From contig NZ_JAOWLA010000004.1 in assembly GCF_025751575.1 (NCBI RefSeq), positions 1-64,000 of the forward strand: a DNA stretch of 64,000 nt, written 5' to 3'. Below the pieces are notes generated by a model, which saw only the letters and a list, made by a program, of their open reading frames with translations, was not told the origin of the DNA and ran no database searches. Position numbers and translations under genes: made by a program. Source of the stretch: Albidovulum sediminicola (lineage in GTDB: Bacteria; Pseudomonadota; Alphaproteobacteria; Rhodobacterales; Rhodobacteraceae). Position 1 is the first letter of the stretch. The number at the start of each line of letters is the position of its first letter. Positions 25,603-36,216 of this stretch are shown here, piece after piece.

Positions 25603-26142
25603 ATGCTTTACGAACAGATCGCGACCTTGCCCGTGATCCGGGCGGAGCGCTTCATGTTGCGCCCGCTAAGGCGGTCCGACGTGGGGCTGATCGGCTTCTA
25701 CACGGCCGACAAGCGCGTGGCCGAGGCCACCCGGGTCATTCCGCACCCGTTGCCCGCCGGCGCGACCGAGGCTTATGTGGAGCGGTGCCTGAACGAGGGC
25801 TGCGGCGAGGATATCTGGGTCATGGATGGCTCGGAACATGGCCTCGATGAGGTTCTGGGCGTCGTCAGCCTGACCCCCATGGACCGCGGGCAGAGCGAGA
25901 TCGTCTATTGGGTGGCTCCGGCGCTCTGGAACACGGGCCTTGCGTCCGAGGCGGTGGCCGCCATGGTGGAGGCGAACCCCCACCGTGCGCGCACGCTCTT
26001 CGCCGAGGTTTTTCAGGATAACCTGGGCTCTGCCCGTGTGCTGACGAACAGCGGTTTTGAGTATCTGGGCGATGCGGAGGCCTATTCGGTCGCGCGTGGC
26101 CGCACCGTCCCGACCTGGACCTACGTGCGCAAGATGGCCTGA
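25603..26142 (+). CDS. GNAT-family N-acetyltransferase (RimJ/RimL type)
   Basis: 179 residues from an ATG preceded by GGAGGGAGA. The fold order is that of RimJ/RimL-like acetyltransferases: RAERFMLRPLRRSDV at the start, VSLTPMDRGQSEIVYWVAPALWNTGLASEA (acetyl-CoA binding region) and QDNLGSARVLTNSGFEYLG at the end. The substrate, perhaps a protein N-terminus or a small amine, is unknown. Members of this family next to rpmA/obgE are common in Rhodobacterales. Confidence 0.85.
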   Translation: MLYEQIATLPVIRAERFMLRPLRRSDVGLIGFYTADKRVAEATRVIPHPLPAGATEAYVERCLNEGCGEDIWVMDGSEHGLDEVLGVVSLTPMDRGQSEIVYWVAPALWNTGLASEAVAAMVEANPHRARTLFAEVFQDNLGSARVLTNSGFEYLGDAEAYSVARGRTVPTWTYVRKMA

Positions 26143-26271
26143 ACGGGTCATCTGCCACATCCGGGACGGCAATCTTGGTTTTTCCTCTGGCTGGGGCAGT
26201 TTTGCCCTTGTCCGCCCGCGCTCCCGTCATGCAGGTTCGGCGGGGTCGCGGTCGCGACCTCGGAGGCTAGG

Positions 26272-27342
26272 GTGACGAACAAGAACGGCAAGGGCAGGGG
26301 CCTCCTGTTCGAGGCGGTGCCGGACAGCGGCCAGGTCCGCGTTCGGATCGAGGATAGCGGCCGTCCCACCTACCTTTGGCCCAACCGGACGCTGCTGAGC
26401 GAAGGCGCGCTCGACAAGCTGCGCAAGCTTGGCAGCCTGTTCTTCTACCCGCCGCCCCGTCCAGCGGAACAGCGTGGTCTGTCCTGGGTCGTCAACCTAT
26501 GCGCCGACGCCGACGAATACCGCAGCGGGCTTCTGGGCCTCGACGCGGCGTTCGGGGCGACGCTGCCGATTTTCAACCACCCCCGCGCGGTGGCGCTGAC
26601 GCGGCGCGATCTTTCGGCGGCGCGGCTTGCCGGGATCGACGGGCTTGTCGTCCCCCGGTGCCACCGTTTCCTGGCGGAGGAGACCGACAGTTTCCAAAAG
26701 GCCTTCAAGGACGGCGGCTTCCGCTACCCGGTGCTGGTGCGGCCTGCGGCCTCTCAGACCGGGCGCGACCTGGTGCGGATCGACACGCCCTTCGACTGGC
26801 CGAAGGTCTACAAGACCCACTGGTACGGCAAGCCGCATTTCATGACGCAGTTTCACGACACACAGGGGCCGGAGGGCTTCCTGAAGCTGCGCGCGGGCTG
26901 GTTCGGCGGCCAGATGCGCGTGCACTCGATCAAACATTCGCAGCACTGGCGGATCAATCACGAGACCGGCGAAACCCCGCCCGACATCTTTGCCGCGCGA
27001 GAGGCGGAGCTGGCAGAGCAGCTGGTGGCCGAGGGCCGCCTGGCCGCGGTCATGGCCGAGATCGGAGCGCGCAGCGCGATGGACTTCATCGGGGCTGACC
27101 TTGGCCTCGCGCCGGATGGCCGCCTTGTGCTTTTCGAGGCGAACGCGGCGATGACGATGGTCCAGCCGCTCAGTTTCTTCAAGTCTTCCATCGGGAAGGA
27201 GCGGTTCCGCAGGCTCCACGGACCGGTGCGCGCGGCGATCGATGCGGCGGTCGACGGCTTCCTTGCCCGCGCCGCGACCGGCGACGCAGGCCCGGCGGCA
27301 GCCCTTCCCAGCGTGTCGGAGATTTTCGAACGTGCGCCCTGA
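26272..27342 (+). CDS. ATP-grasp-like protein of unknown function
   Basis: 356 residues from GTG 26272 (CGGAGG upstream). The C-terminal two-thirds resembles an ATP-grasp fold: FRYPVLVRPAASQTGRDLVRI (nucleotide-binding strand), MTQFHDTQGPEGFLKLRAG, and MDFIGADLGLAPDGRLVLFEANAAMTM, which supplies the metal-binding Asp/Glu/Asn. The N-terminal 130 residues (PTYLWPNRTLLSEGALDKLR, NLCADADEYRSGL) match no domain I know. ATP-grasp enzymes ligate a carboxylate to an amine or thiol. The gene lies between a GNAT gene and obgE with no coupling. Confidence 0.7.
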   Translation: MTNKNGKGRGLLFEAVPDSGQVRVRIEDSGRPTYLWPNRTLLSEGALDKLRKLGSLFFYPPPRPAEQRGLSWVVNLCADADEYRSGLLGLDAAFGATLPIFNHPRAVALTRRDLSAARLAGIDGLVVPRCHRFLAEETDSFQKAFKDGGFRYPVLVRPAASQTGRDLVRIDTPFDWPKVYKTHWYGKPHFMTQFHDTQGPEGFLKLRAGWFGGQMRVHSIKHSQHWRINHETGETPPDIFAAREAELAEQLVAEGRLAAVMAEIGARSAMDFIGADLGLAPDGRLVLFEANAAMTMVQPLSFFKSSIGKERFRRLHGPVRAAIDAAVDGFLARAATGDAGPAAALPSVSEIFERAP

Positions 27343-29591
<2,249 letters not shown>

Positions 29592-29616
29592 CGATGGTTC
29601 TGTGACGTCGGTGCTT

Positions 29617-29667
29617 TGCCCCGGCCGGGGATGCCTCCGGCGGGAGTATTTGGGCCAGAATGAAGAG
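29617..29667 (+). repeat. Dispersed GC-rich hairpin repeat, copy D
   Basis: CCCCGGCCGGGGATGCCTCC, then GGCGGGAGTATTTGGGCCAG and AATGAAGAGG. The tail is identical to copy C over AGTATTTGGGCCAGAATGAA, whereas the hairpin part differs (CCCCGGCCGGGG). It lies in the proB-proA gap and contains an ATG that could be mistaken for the proA start. Confidence 0.7.
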
Positions 29668-29683
29668 GCGGCGGGTGAAAGAT

Positions 29684-30928
29684 ATGGATGACATCGCGGC
29701 GATGATGGCTGGGATCGGCGCGCGGGCGAAGGAAGCGGCGGCGGAACTGGCCTGTGCCCCCGCGCATGCCCGGCAAGCCGCGCTGGAGGCGGCGGCGGAG
29801 GCCGTGGCGGCCGGCGAGGCCGCGATCATCGCGGCCAATGCCGAGGATCTGGCCTTTGGCCGCGAAAAGGGCCTGAGCTCGGCGATGATGGACCGGCTTA
29901 TGCTCGATGGCACCCGGATCGGCGCCATTGTCAGCGGGCTCCGGGCCGTTGCCGCGCAGAAGGACCCGGTGGGTGAGGTCATCGCCGAATGGGACATGCC
30001 TTCCGGCCTCAACATCCGGCGTGTGCGCACGCCGCTGGGCGTGATCGGCGTGATCTATGAAAGCCGCCCGAACGTGACGGCGGACGCGGGCGCGCTTTGC
30101 CTGAAATCCGGCAATGCCGTCATCCTGCGCGGCGGGTCGGAAAGCTTCCATTCCAGCCGTGCGATTCACGCCTGCCTGGTGCAGGGTCTGAAGGCTGCGG
30201 GCCTGCCGGAAGCTGCGATCCAGCTTGTCCCGACGCGCGACCGGGCCGCCGTGGCCGAGATGCTGCGCGCGGTCGGCACCATTGACGTCATCGTGCCTCG
30301 TGGCGGCAAGGGCCTTGTCGGTCTGGTCCAGGCCGAGGCGCGCGTGCCGGTCTTCGCGCATCTGGAGGGGATCTGCCACGTCTATGTCGATCGCGCCGCC
30401 GATCCTGAGATGGCGCGCAAGGTGGTGATGAACGCCAAGACCCGCCGTACCGGCATCTGCGGGGCGGCGGAATGCCTGCTGGTCCATCGCGACGTGGCGG
30501 CTACCCTTGGCCAGCAGATCGTCGAAGACCTGATGGCGGCCGGTGTCGAGGTGCGGGCCGAGGGGATGCGCGGCTCCCGACCCGCGACGGCGGAGGATTT
30601 CGGACGCGAGTTCCTGGATATGATCATCGCCGCGCGCGTGGTCGATGATATCGACGGCGCGATCGCGCATATCCGCACCTACGGCTCTTCGCATACCGAG
30701 GCGATCCTGACCGAGGATGACGCGGCGGCGGAGCGGTTCTTCGCCCGGCTCGACAGCGCGATTCTGATGCGCAACGCGTCGACCCAGTTCGCCGATGGCG
30801 GGGAGTTCGGCATGGGCGCGGAAATCGGGATCGCCACGGGCAAGATGCATGCGCGGGGACCCGTGGGGGCCGAGCAGCTGACGAGCTTCAAGTACCTGGT
30901 CGATGGGCACGGCGCGGTCCGGGCCTGA
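29684..30928 (+). CDS. proA: Glutamate-5-semialdehyde dehydrogenase (gamma-glutamyl phosphate reductase)
   Basis: 414 residues from ATG 29684 ([12 protein letters not shown]). An ATG at 29660 is in frame, but it is part of the dispersed repeat, so I prefer the later start, which also gives normal length. ProA reduces gamma-glutamyl phosphate with NADPH. Visible motifs: [33 protein letters not shown], and the catalytic cysteine in [13 protein letters not shown]. Confidence 0.96.
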   Translation: MDDIAAMMAGIGARAKEAAAELACAPAHARQAALEAAAEAVAAGEAAIIAANAEDLAFGREKGLSSAMMDRLMLDGTRIGAIVSGLRAVAAQKDPVGEVIAEWDMPSGLNIRRVRTPLGVIGVIYESRPNVTADAGALCLKSGNAVILRGGSESFHSSRAIHACLVQGLKAAGLPEAAIQLVPTRDRAAVAEMLRAVGTIDVIVPRGGKGLVGLVQAEARVPVFAHLEGICHVYVDRAADPEMARKVVMNAKTRRTGICGAAECLLVHRDVAATLGQQIVEDLMAAGVEVRAEGMRGSRPATAEDFGREFLDMIIAARVVDDIDGAIAHIRTYGSSHTEAILTEDDAAAERFFARLDSAILMRNASTQFADGGEFGMGAEIGIATGKMHARGPVGAEQLTSFKYLVDGHGAVRA

Positions 30929-30951
30929 GTGCCACGGGACCATTGACGGGA

Positions 30952-31542
30952 TCAGAAGCGGATGTCGATCCGGGTTTCGTCCCGCTCCAGCAGAAGGGCG
31001 CGGCCAAGCGCGCCGGCCTCGATCGGGGCCAGCGCGAACTGGACCTGCGCGGCGGAGACGGGTGCGCCCCCGCCCTCAAACCGCTGCCAAAGCGCTGCGT
31101 CGATCTTCAGCGTGTCGGCGCGCGCGGCGAGCCGCCAGTGCCCATCGGCTTCGGTGATGGTGACGGTTCCGCCAAAGGGCATCGCGCTTTCGCAGCATTG
31201 AAGAAGAAGGAAGGCAAGCTTTACCAGGCCGCGCGGCTGGTCGCCCGCCGGCTGCCAGTCGTAGCGCAGCCGGCCTGCCCGCGTCAGGTCCGACAGGACG
31301 GCGCGCACCTCGGACGGGCCGACGCGATGATCCTGCGGCGCGGCACCGAAGGCGATGCGGAAGAACCGGATACGCGCGTTTGCGGCAGCGACGCTTTCGG
31401 CAATCAGCGTGACCTCTGGCCCGGCGGTTCCCGCCATCTCCAGCAATTCGACACCATTGCCGATGGCGCCGATCGGACTGATAAGATCGTGGCACATGCG
31501 CGAGCCGATAAGCGCGGCAAGCTCGGCCGTATCATGCGGCAT
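30952..31542 (-). CDS. chpT: Histidine phosphotransferase ChpT
   Basis: 196 residues. The dimerisation/phosphorylation helix carries the conserved RMCHDLISPIGAIGNGVELL with the phospho-accepting His at about residue 18, followed by a degenerate HATPase-like C-terminal domain lacking ATP-binding boxes. ChpT receives phosphate from CckA and passes it to CtrA and CpdR; in Rhodobacterales this relay controls motility and gene transfer agents. Single gene, convergent with proA and divergent from the DUF3553 gene. Confidence 0.9.
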   Translation of the reverse strand: MPHDTAELAALIGSRMCHDLISPIGAIGNGVELLEMAGTAGPEVTLIAESVAAANARIRFFRIAFGAAPQDHRVGPSEVRAVLSDLTRAGRLRYDWQPAGDQPRGLVKLAFLLLQCCESAMPFGGTVTITEADGHWRLAARADTLKIDAALWQRFEGGGAPVSAAQVQFALAPIEAGALGRALLLERDETRIDIRF

Positions 31543-31562
31543 GGACAGACCTCGGAGGATGC

Positions 31563-31751
31563 ATGAAGGGACTGAACGCGATGCTTGAGCCGGGAATGAC
31601 CGTGCGGAACCCGGCCGCGCCCGACTGGGGTCTGGGCCAGGTCCAGTCGCGGATCGGGGCCCGCATAACCGTGAATTTCGAACATGCCGGCAAAGTGGTC
31701 ATCAACGGACTTGAGGTGGAACTTGAACCCGTCTTCGGGGAAGATAGTTGA
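31563..31751 (+). CDS. DUF3553 small protein
   Basis: 62 residues from ATG 31563 (GGAGG close upstream); an ATG six codons later is the other candidate. The sequence MLEPGMTVRNPAAPDWGLGQVQS...VNFEHAGKVVI is the DUF3553 pattern, which resembles the small SH3-like N-terminal segment of UvrD/CarD-type proteins. The function is unknown. It starts 20 bp from the divergent chpT. Confidence 0.85.
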   Translation: MKGLNAMLEPGMTVRNPAAPDWGLGQVQSRIGARITVNFEHAGKVVINGLEVELEPVFGEDS

Positions 31752-31871
31752 CGAAAGGTTAATGCCGCAAGCGATTGCAACTCTTGCGTGTGATGGCCCG
31801 GGCGCCGGACATGATTCCGTTGCAAAAGATGCGCATGGTGCCTAAATCGCGCATCACCCCAAGGAGCAACC

Positions 31872-32672
31872 GTGCTGGACCGGCCGATGATCCCCGAGAC
31901 CTCGCCCCTCACAATCCGCCTGGCTGAGACCGAGCAGGATTTTCTGGCCGCGCAACGCCTGCGCTATGCGGTCTTCGTGGAGGAACTGGGCGGTGACGGG
32001 CCGATGGTGGACCATGCCAACCGGCTTGAGCGGGACGAGTTCGACGCCGTGAACGATCACCTGATCCTTGTGGACAGCCGGCGCGATGCGGCGGCACTGG
32101 ATCATGTCGTGGCCGTCTACCGGCTTTTCCCCGGGGAGCGCGCGGCGGACTTTGGGCGTTTCTACTGCGATGCGGAATACGATCTGACGAAGCTACGCGC
32201 CTCGGGGCGCAGGCTGCTGGAACTGGGGCGGTCCTGCGTGCATCCAGACTACCGCACCGGATCGGCCATGTTCCTGATGTGGAACGGGCTCTCCGAATAC
32301 GTTCTGGAGCGCGACATCGAGGTGATGTTCGGCGTGGCAAGCTTCCATGGCACGGATATCGAGGCGCTGAAGGCTCCGCTGTCCTGGCTGCACCGTCACC
32401 ACCTGGCGCCGGAGCCTCTGCGGGTGCGCGTGGTGGAGGGGCATTTCCAACCCATGGACCTGCTGCCGGCCGAGGCGCTGGACAAGCGCGCGGCGCTTGG
32501 CGCGATGCCCGCGCTGATGAAAGCCTACTTGCGGCTCGGCGGCTTCGTGGGCGAGGGTGCGTTTGTCGATTACGCCTTCAATACGACCGACGTTATGCTG
32601 CTGATGGATACCGCGGCGATGAGCGCCAAGCACAAGGGCTTCTACGTCCGCAAGTTCGAGGCGAAGGTTTGA
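31872..32672 (+). CDS. olsB: Ornithine N-acyltransferase OlsB
   Basis: 266 residues from GTG 31872 (AGGAG six bases upstream). It is a GNAT-fold acyltransferase of the OlsB/hemolysin type: LRYAVFVEELGGDG, VVAVYRLF, GRRLLELGRSCVHPDYR, and the C-terminal AYLRLGGFVGEGAFVDYAFNTTDV. It transfers a 3-hydroxyacyl chain from ACP to ornithine to give lyso-ornithine lipid, the first step of phosphorus-free membrane lipid synthesis. It overlaps olsA by 4 bp. Confidence 0.92.
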   Translation: MLDRPMIPETSPLTIRLAETEQDFLAAQRLRYAVFVEELGGDGPMVDHANRLERDEFDAVNDHLILVDSRRDAAALDHVVAVYRLFPGERAADFGRFYCDAEYDLTKLRASGRRLLELGRSCVHPDYRTGSAMFLMWNGLSEYVLERDIEVMFGVASFHGTDIEALKAPLSWLHRHHLAPEPLRVRVVEGHFQPMDLLPAEALDKRAALGAMPALMKAYLRLGGFVGEGAFVDYAFNTTDVMLLMDTAAMSAKHKGFYVRKFEAKV

Positions 32673-33505
32673 CCACCTGGCGCAGCAAGGATGCGCCCGA
32701 AGCCCCGCGCATCGGTCCGCTCGGCTGGGCTGTCGCAGGTGTGCGCGGTCTGACGCTGGGAACGGTCACCTATGGTTCGCTTGCGGTGCTGCTGGCGCTC
32801 AGGCTGGTAGAGGCGCCGGTCTTTCGCCACCGCCGTCCGCTGAGTCCGTTCGTCACACAGTTCGTCTGCCGCTCGGCCTTCGTCATCCTGGGGATGCGCT
32901 ACCGGGTTCGCGGCCAGCCCATGCGCGAACGGGGGGCGATCGTCGCCAACCACGCCTCATGGCTTGATATCTTTACGCTCAACGCCTGCCAGCGGATCTA
33001 TTTCGTCTCCAAGTCGGAGGTGGCGCGCTGGCCAGGGATCGGCTGGCTTGCGCGCGCGACGGGCACGGTCTTCATCGCCCGTGATCCGCGCCAGGCCAAG
33101 GACCAGCAGCGCGTGATCGAGAGCCGTCTGCGCGCGGGCAACAGGCTTGTGATCTTCCCCGAGGGGACCTCGACCGACGGGTTGAGGGTGCTGCCCTTCA
33201 AGCCGACGCTGTTCCAGGCCTTCTACACCCACGGGCTGGACCACGTGATGCACATCCAGCCCGTCTCGGTCGTCTACCGGGCGCCGGAGGGGCGGGAGCC
33301 GCGCTTCTACGGGTGGTGGGGCGATATGGCGTTCGCGCCCCATTTCCTCAAGTCGCTCGCGACGCTGCGCCACGGCGAGGTTGAGGTGATCTTCCATGAC
33401 CCCGTGGCCGTCGATGCCTTCCCCTCGCGCAAGGAGCTTGCGCGGCACTGCGAAGAGATCGTCCGCCAGGGGTTGGAACAGAGGCTTGCGCCTGAGACGC
33501 GTTAG
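32669..33505 (+). CDS. olsA: Lyso-ornithine lipid O-acyltransferase OlsA
   Basis: 278 residues from a TTG that overlaps the olsB stop (TTGA); no ATG exists before the catalytic region, so this start is well supported. It is a PlsC-type acyltransferase with the HX4D box in VANHASWLDIF and the FPEGTSTDG motif, and one N-terminal membrane helix (about 25-45). OlsA adds the second acyl chain to make ornithine lipid at the inner membrane. The olsBA order is standard. Confidence 0.92.
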   Translation: MTTWRSKDAPEAPRIGPLGWAVAGVRGLTLGTVTYGSLAVLLALRLVEAPVFRHRRPLSPFVTQFVCRSAFVILGMRYRVRGQPMRERGAIVANHASWLDIFTLNACQRIYFVSKSEVARWPGIGWLARATGTVFIARDPRQAKDQQRVIESRLRAGNRLVIFPEGTSTDGLRVLPFKPTLFQAFYTHGLDHVMHIQPVSVVYRAPEGREPRFYGWWGDMAFAPHFLKSLATLRHGEVEVIFHDPVAVDAFPSRKELARHCEEIVRQGLEQRLAPETR

Positions 33506-34122
33506 AGGATCGGTGCCAGAAGGCGTTTAGCGGCTGCGGCAGGGTCCTCGCTTGACCAGATCTCGTCGCCGACGGCGAAGAAATCGGTGACCGGCGCCAG
33601 GCTTTCGACAAGTTCCAGCGTCAGCCCGCCTTCGGCGATGATCGGTACCTCGACCATGGCCGACCACCAGTCGAAAAGGTCGCGGTCGGCCACTGCGTCT
33701 GCGCCAAGCGCGACGGCGCCCACCGGCCCGAAGGCCACATAGTCGGCCCCGGCCTCGCCGGCGTTGATGCCCTCGTGGCGGGTGTTGCCGCAGTAGGAGC
33801 CGACGATCGCGTCCGCGCCAAGCGCCTTGCGCGCCGTGCGGATCGAGCGCGCGCCATCGGTCAGGTGGACGCCGTCCAGCCCGTGGCGCTCGGCGATCTG
33901 CACATGCGTCTCGATCACCACCGGGATATCGCGGTCATGGGCGACAAGGCGCACGGCATCGGCGGCCCGTGCGATGCGGTCCTCGTCCCGCGTGGCCAGA
34001 GACAGGCGGATGCAAGCGGTCTCGACCGCGTCCAGAACCGAGGACAGCGCGTCCGAGAAGGTCTCCAGGTCGATCTCCGCCGGGGTGATCAGGCACAGTT
34101 GCGGGAGGTCCTTGTCAGACAT
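33502..34122 (-). CDS. ThiE-like protein (divergent thiamine phosphate synthase family)
   Basis: 206 residues with the TIM-barrel pattern of ThiE: PQLCLITPAEID, DGVHLTDGARSIRTARKALG, AGADYVAFGPVGA and IIAEGGLTLE. Several substrate-contact regions differ from true ThiE: the loop normally reading SAHT is SYCGNTRHE, and the GPIFPT pyrimidine loop is GPVGAVA. It may be a TenI-like regulator or carry out another reaction. No other thi gene is near. It is convergent with olsA (4-bp stop overlap). Confidence 0.75.
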   Translation of the reverse strand: MSDKDLPQLCLITPAEIDLETFSDALSSVLDAVETACIRLSLATRDEDRIARAADAVRLVAHDRDIPVVIETHVQIAERHGLDGVHLTDGARSIRTARKALGADAIVGSYCGNTRHEGINAGEAGADYVAFGPVGAVALGADAVADRDLFDWWSAMVEVPIIAEGGLTLELVESLAPVTDFFAVGDEIWSSEDPAAAAKRLLAPIL

Positions 34123-34256
34123 GCCGGGCTCCGAAGCGATGGTTTCGACGGGAATTAGCCCAGATCGCGGGGGAAGTCCAAGGGCGTGTTGGGGCGGGCG
34201 TTCTTGTCAGGCCCGGCACAAGGTCGTATCAGGCGCCAAAGCCGCAGGACCCCAAG

Positions 34257-34994
34257 ATGACCGACGCCCAACCCGCCTTCGTTCTCGTCCGCCCGCAGAT
34301 GGGCGAAAACATCGGCGCCGCCGCGCGCGCGATGCTGAACTTCGGGCTGAGCCGCATGCGCCTTGTCGATCCGCGTGACGGCTGGCCCAACCCGCGCGCC
34401 GTCGCGATGGCCTCTGGCGCGGCGAGCCGGGTGCTGGACCACGCAGGCGTCTTCGCGACCCTGCCCGAGGCGGTTTCCGACTGCGCCTATGTCTTCGCCA
34501 CCACCGCCCGGTCGCGCGACCTGACCAAGCCGGTGATGACACCGGAGCGCGCGATGGAGCACGCCCGCGCGCTGATCGCCTCGGGCCAGAAGGTGGCGAT
34601 CCTTTTCGGGCCCGAGCGCACGGGGCTTGAAAACCCCGACATCGTGCGGGCGAACGCGATCATCTCGATCCCCGTCAATCCCGAGTTTGCCTCGCTCAAC
34701 CTCGGGCAGGCGGTGTTGCTCTGCGCCTACGAATGGCTGCGCCAGGGCGACACCCGCCCGGCAGAGGTGCTGGAACTGGCAGGAACCGAGCTTGCGCCCG
34801 CCATCGAGATCGAACGCCTGGGCGATCATTTCGAGGAACGGCTGGAGGAGGCGGGCTTCTTCTTCCCCGCCACCAAGGCCGAGGGGATGAAGCTGAACCT
34901 GAGGAACCTCTGGAGCCGGATGCCGCTGACCCGCGCCGATGTGCAGACGCTTCACGGGGCGCTGCGCCAGCTCCTTCGCAAGCGTGACGGCTAA
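34257..34994 (+). CDS. trmJ: tRNA/rRNA ribose 2'-O-methyltransferase, TrmJ-like (SPOUT)
   Basis: 245 residues. The knotted SPOUT motifs are clear: VLVRPQMGENIGAAARAMLNFG at the N-terminus, VAILFGPERTGLENPDI and SIPVNPEFASLNLGQAVLLCAYEW. TrmJ methylates ribose 32 in tRNA anticodon loops. The C-terminal extension (about 165-245) fits the TrmJ dimer helix. Single gene with 135 bp upstream. Confidence 0.9.
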   Translation: MTDAQPAFVLVRPQMGENIGAAARAMLNFGLSRMRLVDPRDGWPNPRAVAMASGAASRVLDHAGVFATLPEAVSDCAYVFATTARSRDLTKPVMTPERAMEHARALIASGQKVAILFGPERTGLENPDIVRANAIISIPVNPEFASLNLGQAVLLCAYEWLRQGDTRPAEVLELAGTELAPAIEIERLGDHFEERLEEAGFFFPATKAEGMKLNLRNLWSRMPLTRADVQTLHGALRQLLRKRDG

Positions 34995-35061
34995 AGCGCG
35001 GCCGCGCCCCTTGAAGCGGCGCGCGCGCGCGCCTAGTGTCCCGCCGATCAAGGAGCGGGAC

Positions 35062-36216
35062 ATGGCCGGGCAAAGAAAGCTGTTCGAAGAGGTTGGGTCT
35101 GAATCCAAGACCGCGCAGACGCCGCAGGGCGGAATGATCGACGCGGGCAAACGCGGCGCGCGGGGAGGCGTCCGGGCCTGGCTTGCGGTGATCTTCGTGC
35201 TGGTCGTGGCGATGATCGCGGTGGGCGGGCTGACCCGGCTGACTGACAGCGGGCTGTCGATCACAGAATGGCGCCCTGTGACGGGGGCAGTGCCGCCGAT
35301 GACCGAGGCCGACTGGCAGGCGGAGTTCGCCAAGTACCAGTCGAGCCCCGAATTCCAGTTGCAGAACCACCAGATGGGTCTTGAGGACTTCAAGTCCATC
35401 TACTGGTGGGAATGGGGGCACCGTCAGCTTGGCCGCGTGATCGGGTTGGTCTGGGCGCTGGGGTTCGTCTTCTTCTGGGTGGCGAGGCGCATCCCGGTCG
35501 GCTGGACCGGACGGCTTCTGGCGTTGGGCGGGCTGGGTGGCCTGCAAGGCGCGATCGGCTGGTGGATGGTCTCATCGGGCCTGACGGGGCGCATGGTCGA
35601 TGTCGCCTCCTACCGGCTTGCCACGCATCTGGGGCTGGCCTTCGCGATCCTTGGCCTGATCGCCTGGTATGTGCTGTCGCTGTCGCGGACCGAGGCCGCG
35701 CTGATGCAGGCCCGCCGCGGGCGCGAGGGCAAGCTCTTTTCGCTGTCGACGGGGCTCATGCACCTGACCTTCGTGCAGATCCTGCTGGGCGCGCTGGTGG
35801 CCGGGATCGACGCGGGCCGGGCATTTCCGACCTGGCCGCTCATGGGCGACAGCTTCTTTCCGGCCGATGCCTTCTATGTGCCCGATGGCGGCGGCAGTTG
35901 GCGGGCCTTTTTCGAGAACCCCGGCCTTGTCCAGTTCGTGCATCGGATGGTGGCCTATCTTGCGCTTGTCTTCGGCGCGGTCGTCTGGTGGCGCGGCCGG
36001 GGATCGGCGCATCCGCTGACCAAGGGGGCCTTTGATCTTGTGGGCGTGGTGCTCCTGGCGCAGGTCATACTCGGCATTTTCACGGTGCTGCATGCCGCGC
36101 CCTTGGGCCTTGGGTTGGCGCATCAGCTGGGCGCGGTCGCGCTTTGGGTCGCGGTCATCCGTGCCCGCCACCGCGCACAATATCCGATCGTTCAGTCCGT
36201 CCGGGGGGCAAGATGA
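35062..36216 (+). CDS. ctaA: Heme A synthase CtaA (Cox15 type)
   Basis: 384 residues from ATG 35062. Eight predicted TM helices. Motifs of alphaproteobacterial CtaA: VGGLTRLTDSGLSITEWRPVTG, WWEWGHRQLGRVIGL (heme-ligating His), LATHLGLAF, FVHRMVAYLAL and AHQLGAVALW with the other conserved His. It oxidises heme O to heme A for aa3-type oxidases. It overlaps the peptidase gene by 4 bp (ATGA). Confidence 0.95.
   Translation: MAGQRKLFEEVGSESKTAQTPQGGMIDAGKRGARGGVRAWLAVIFVLVVAMIAVGGLTRLTDSGLSITEWRPVTGAVPPMTEADWQAEFAKYQSSPEFQLQNHQMGLEDFKSIYWWEWGHRQLGRVIGLVWALGFVFFWVARRIPVGWTGRLLALGGLGGLQGAIGWWMVSSGLTGRMVDVASYRLATHLGLAFAILGLIAWYVLSLSRTEAALMQARRGREGKLFSLSTGLMHLTFVQILLGALVAGIDAGRAFPTWPLMGDSFFPADAFYVPDGGGSWRAFFENPGLVQFVHRMVAYLALVFGAVVWWRGRGSAHPLTKGAFDLVGVVLLAQVILGIFTVLHAAPLGLGLAHQLGAVALWVAVIRARHRAQYPIVQSVRGAR

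Noticed and set aside
29660-29683. proA start at ATG 29660
   Set aside because: This ATG belongs to the conserved repeat tail (also present after the DctD-like gene, where nothing is translated); ATG 29684 gives the normal ProA length.
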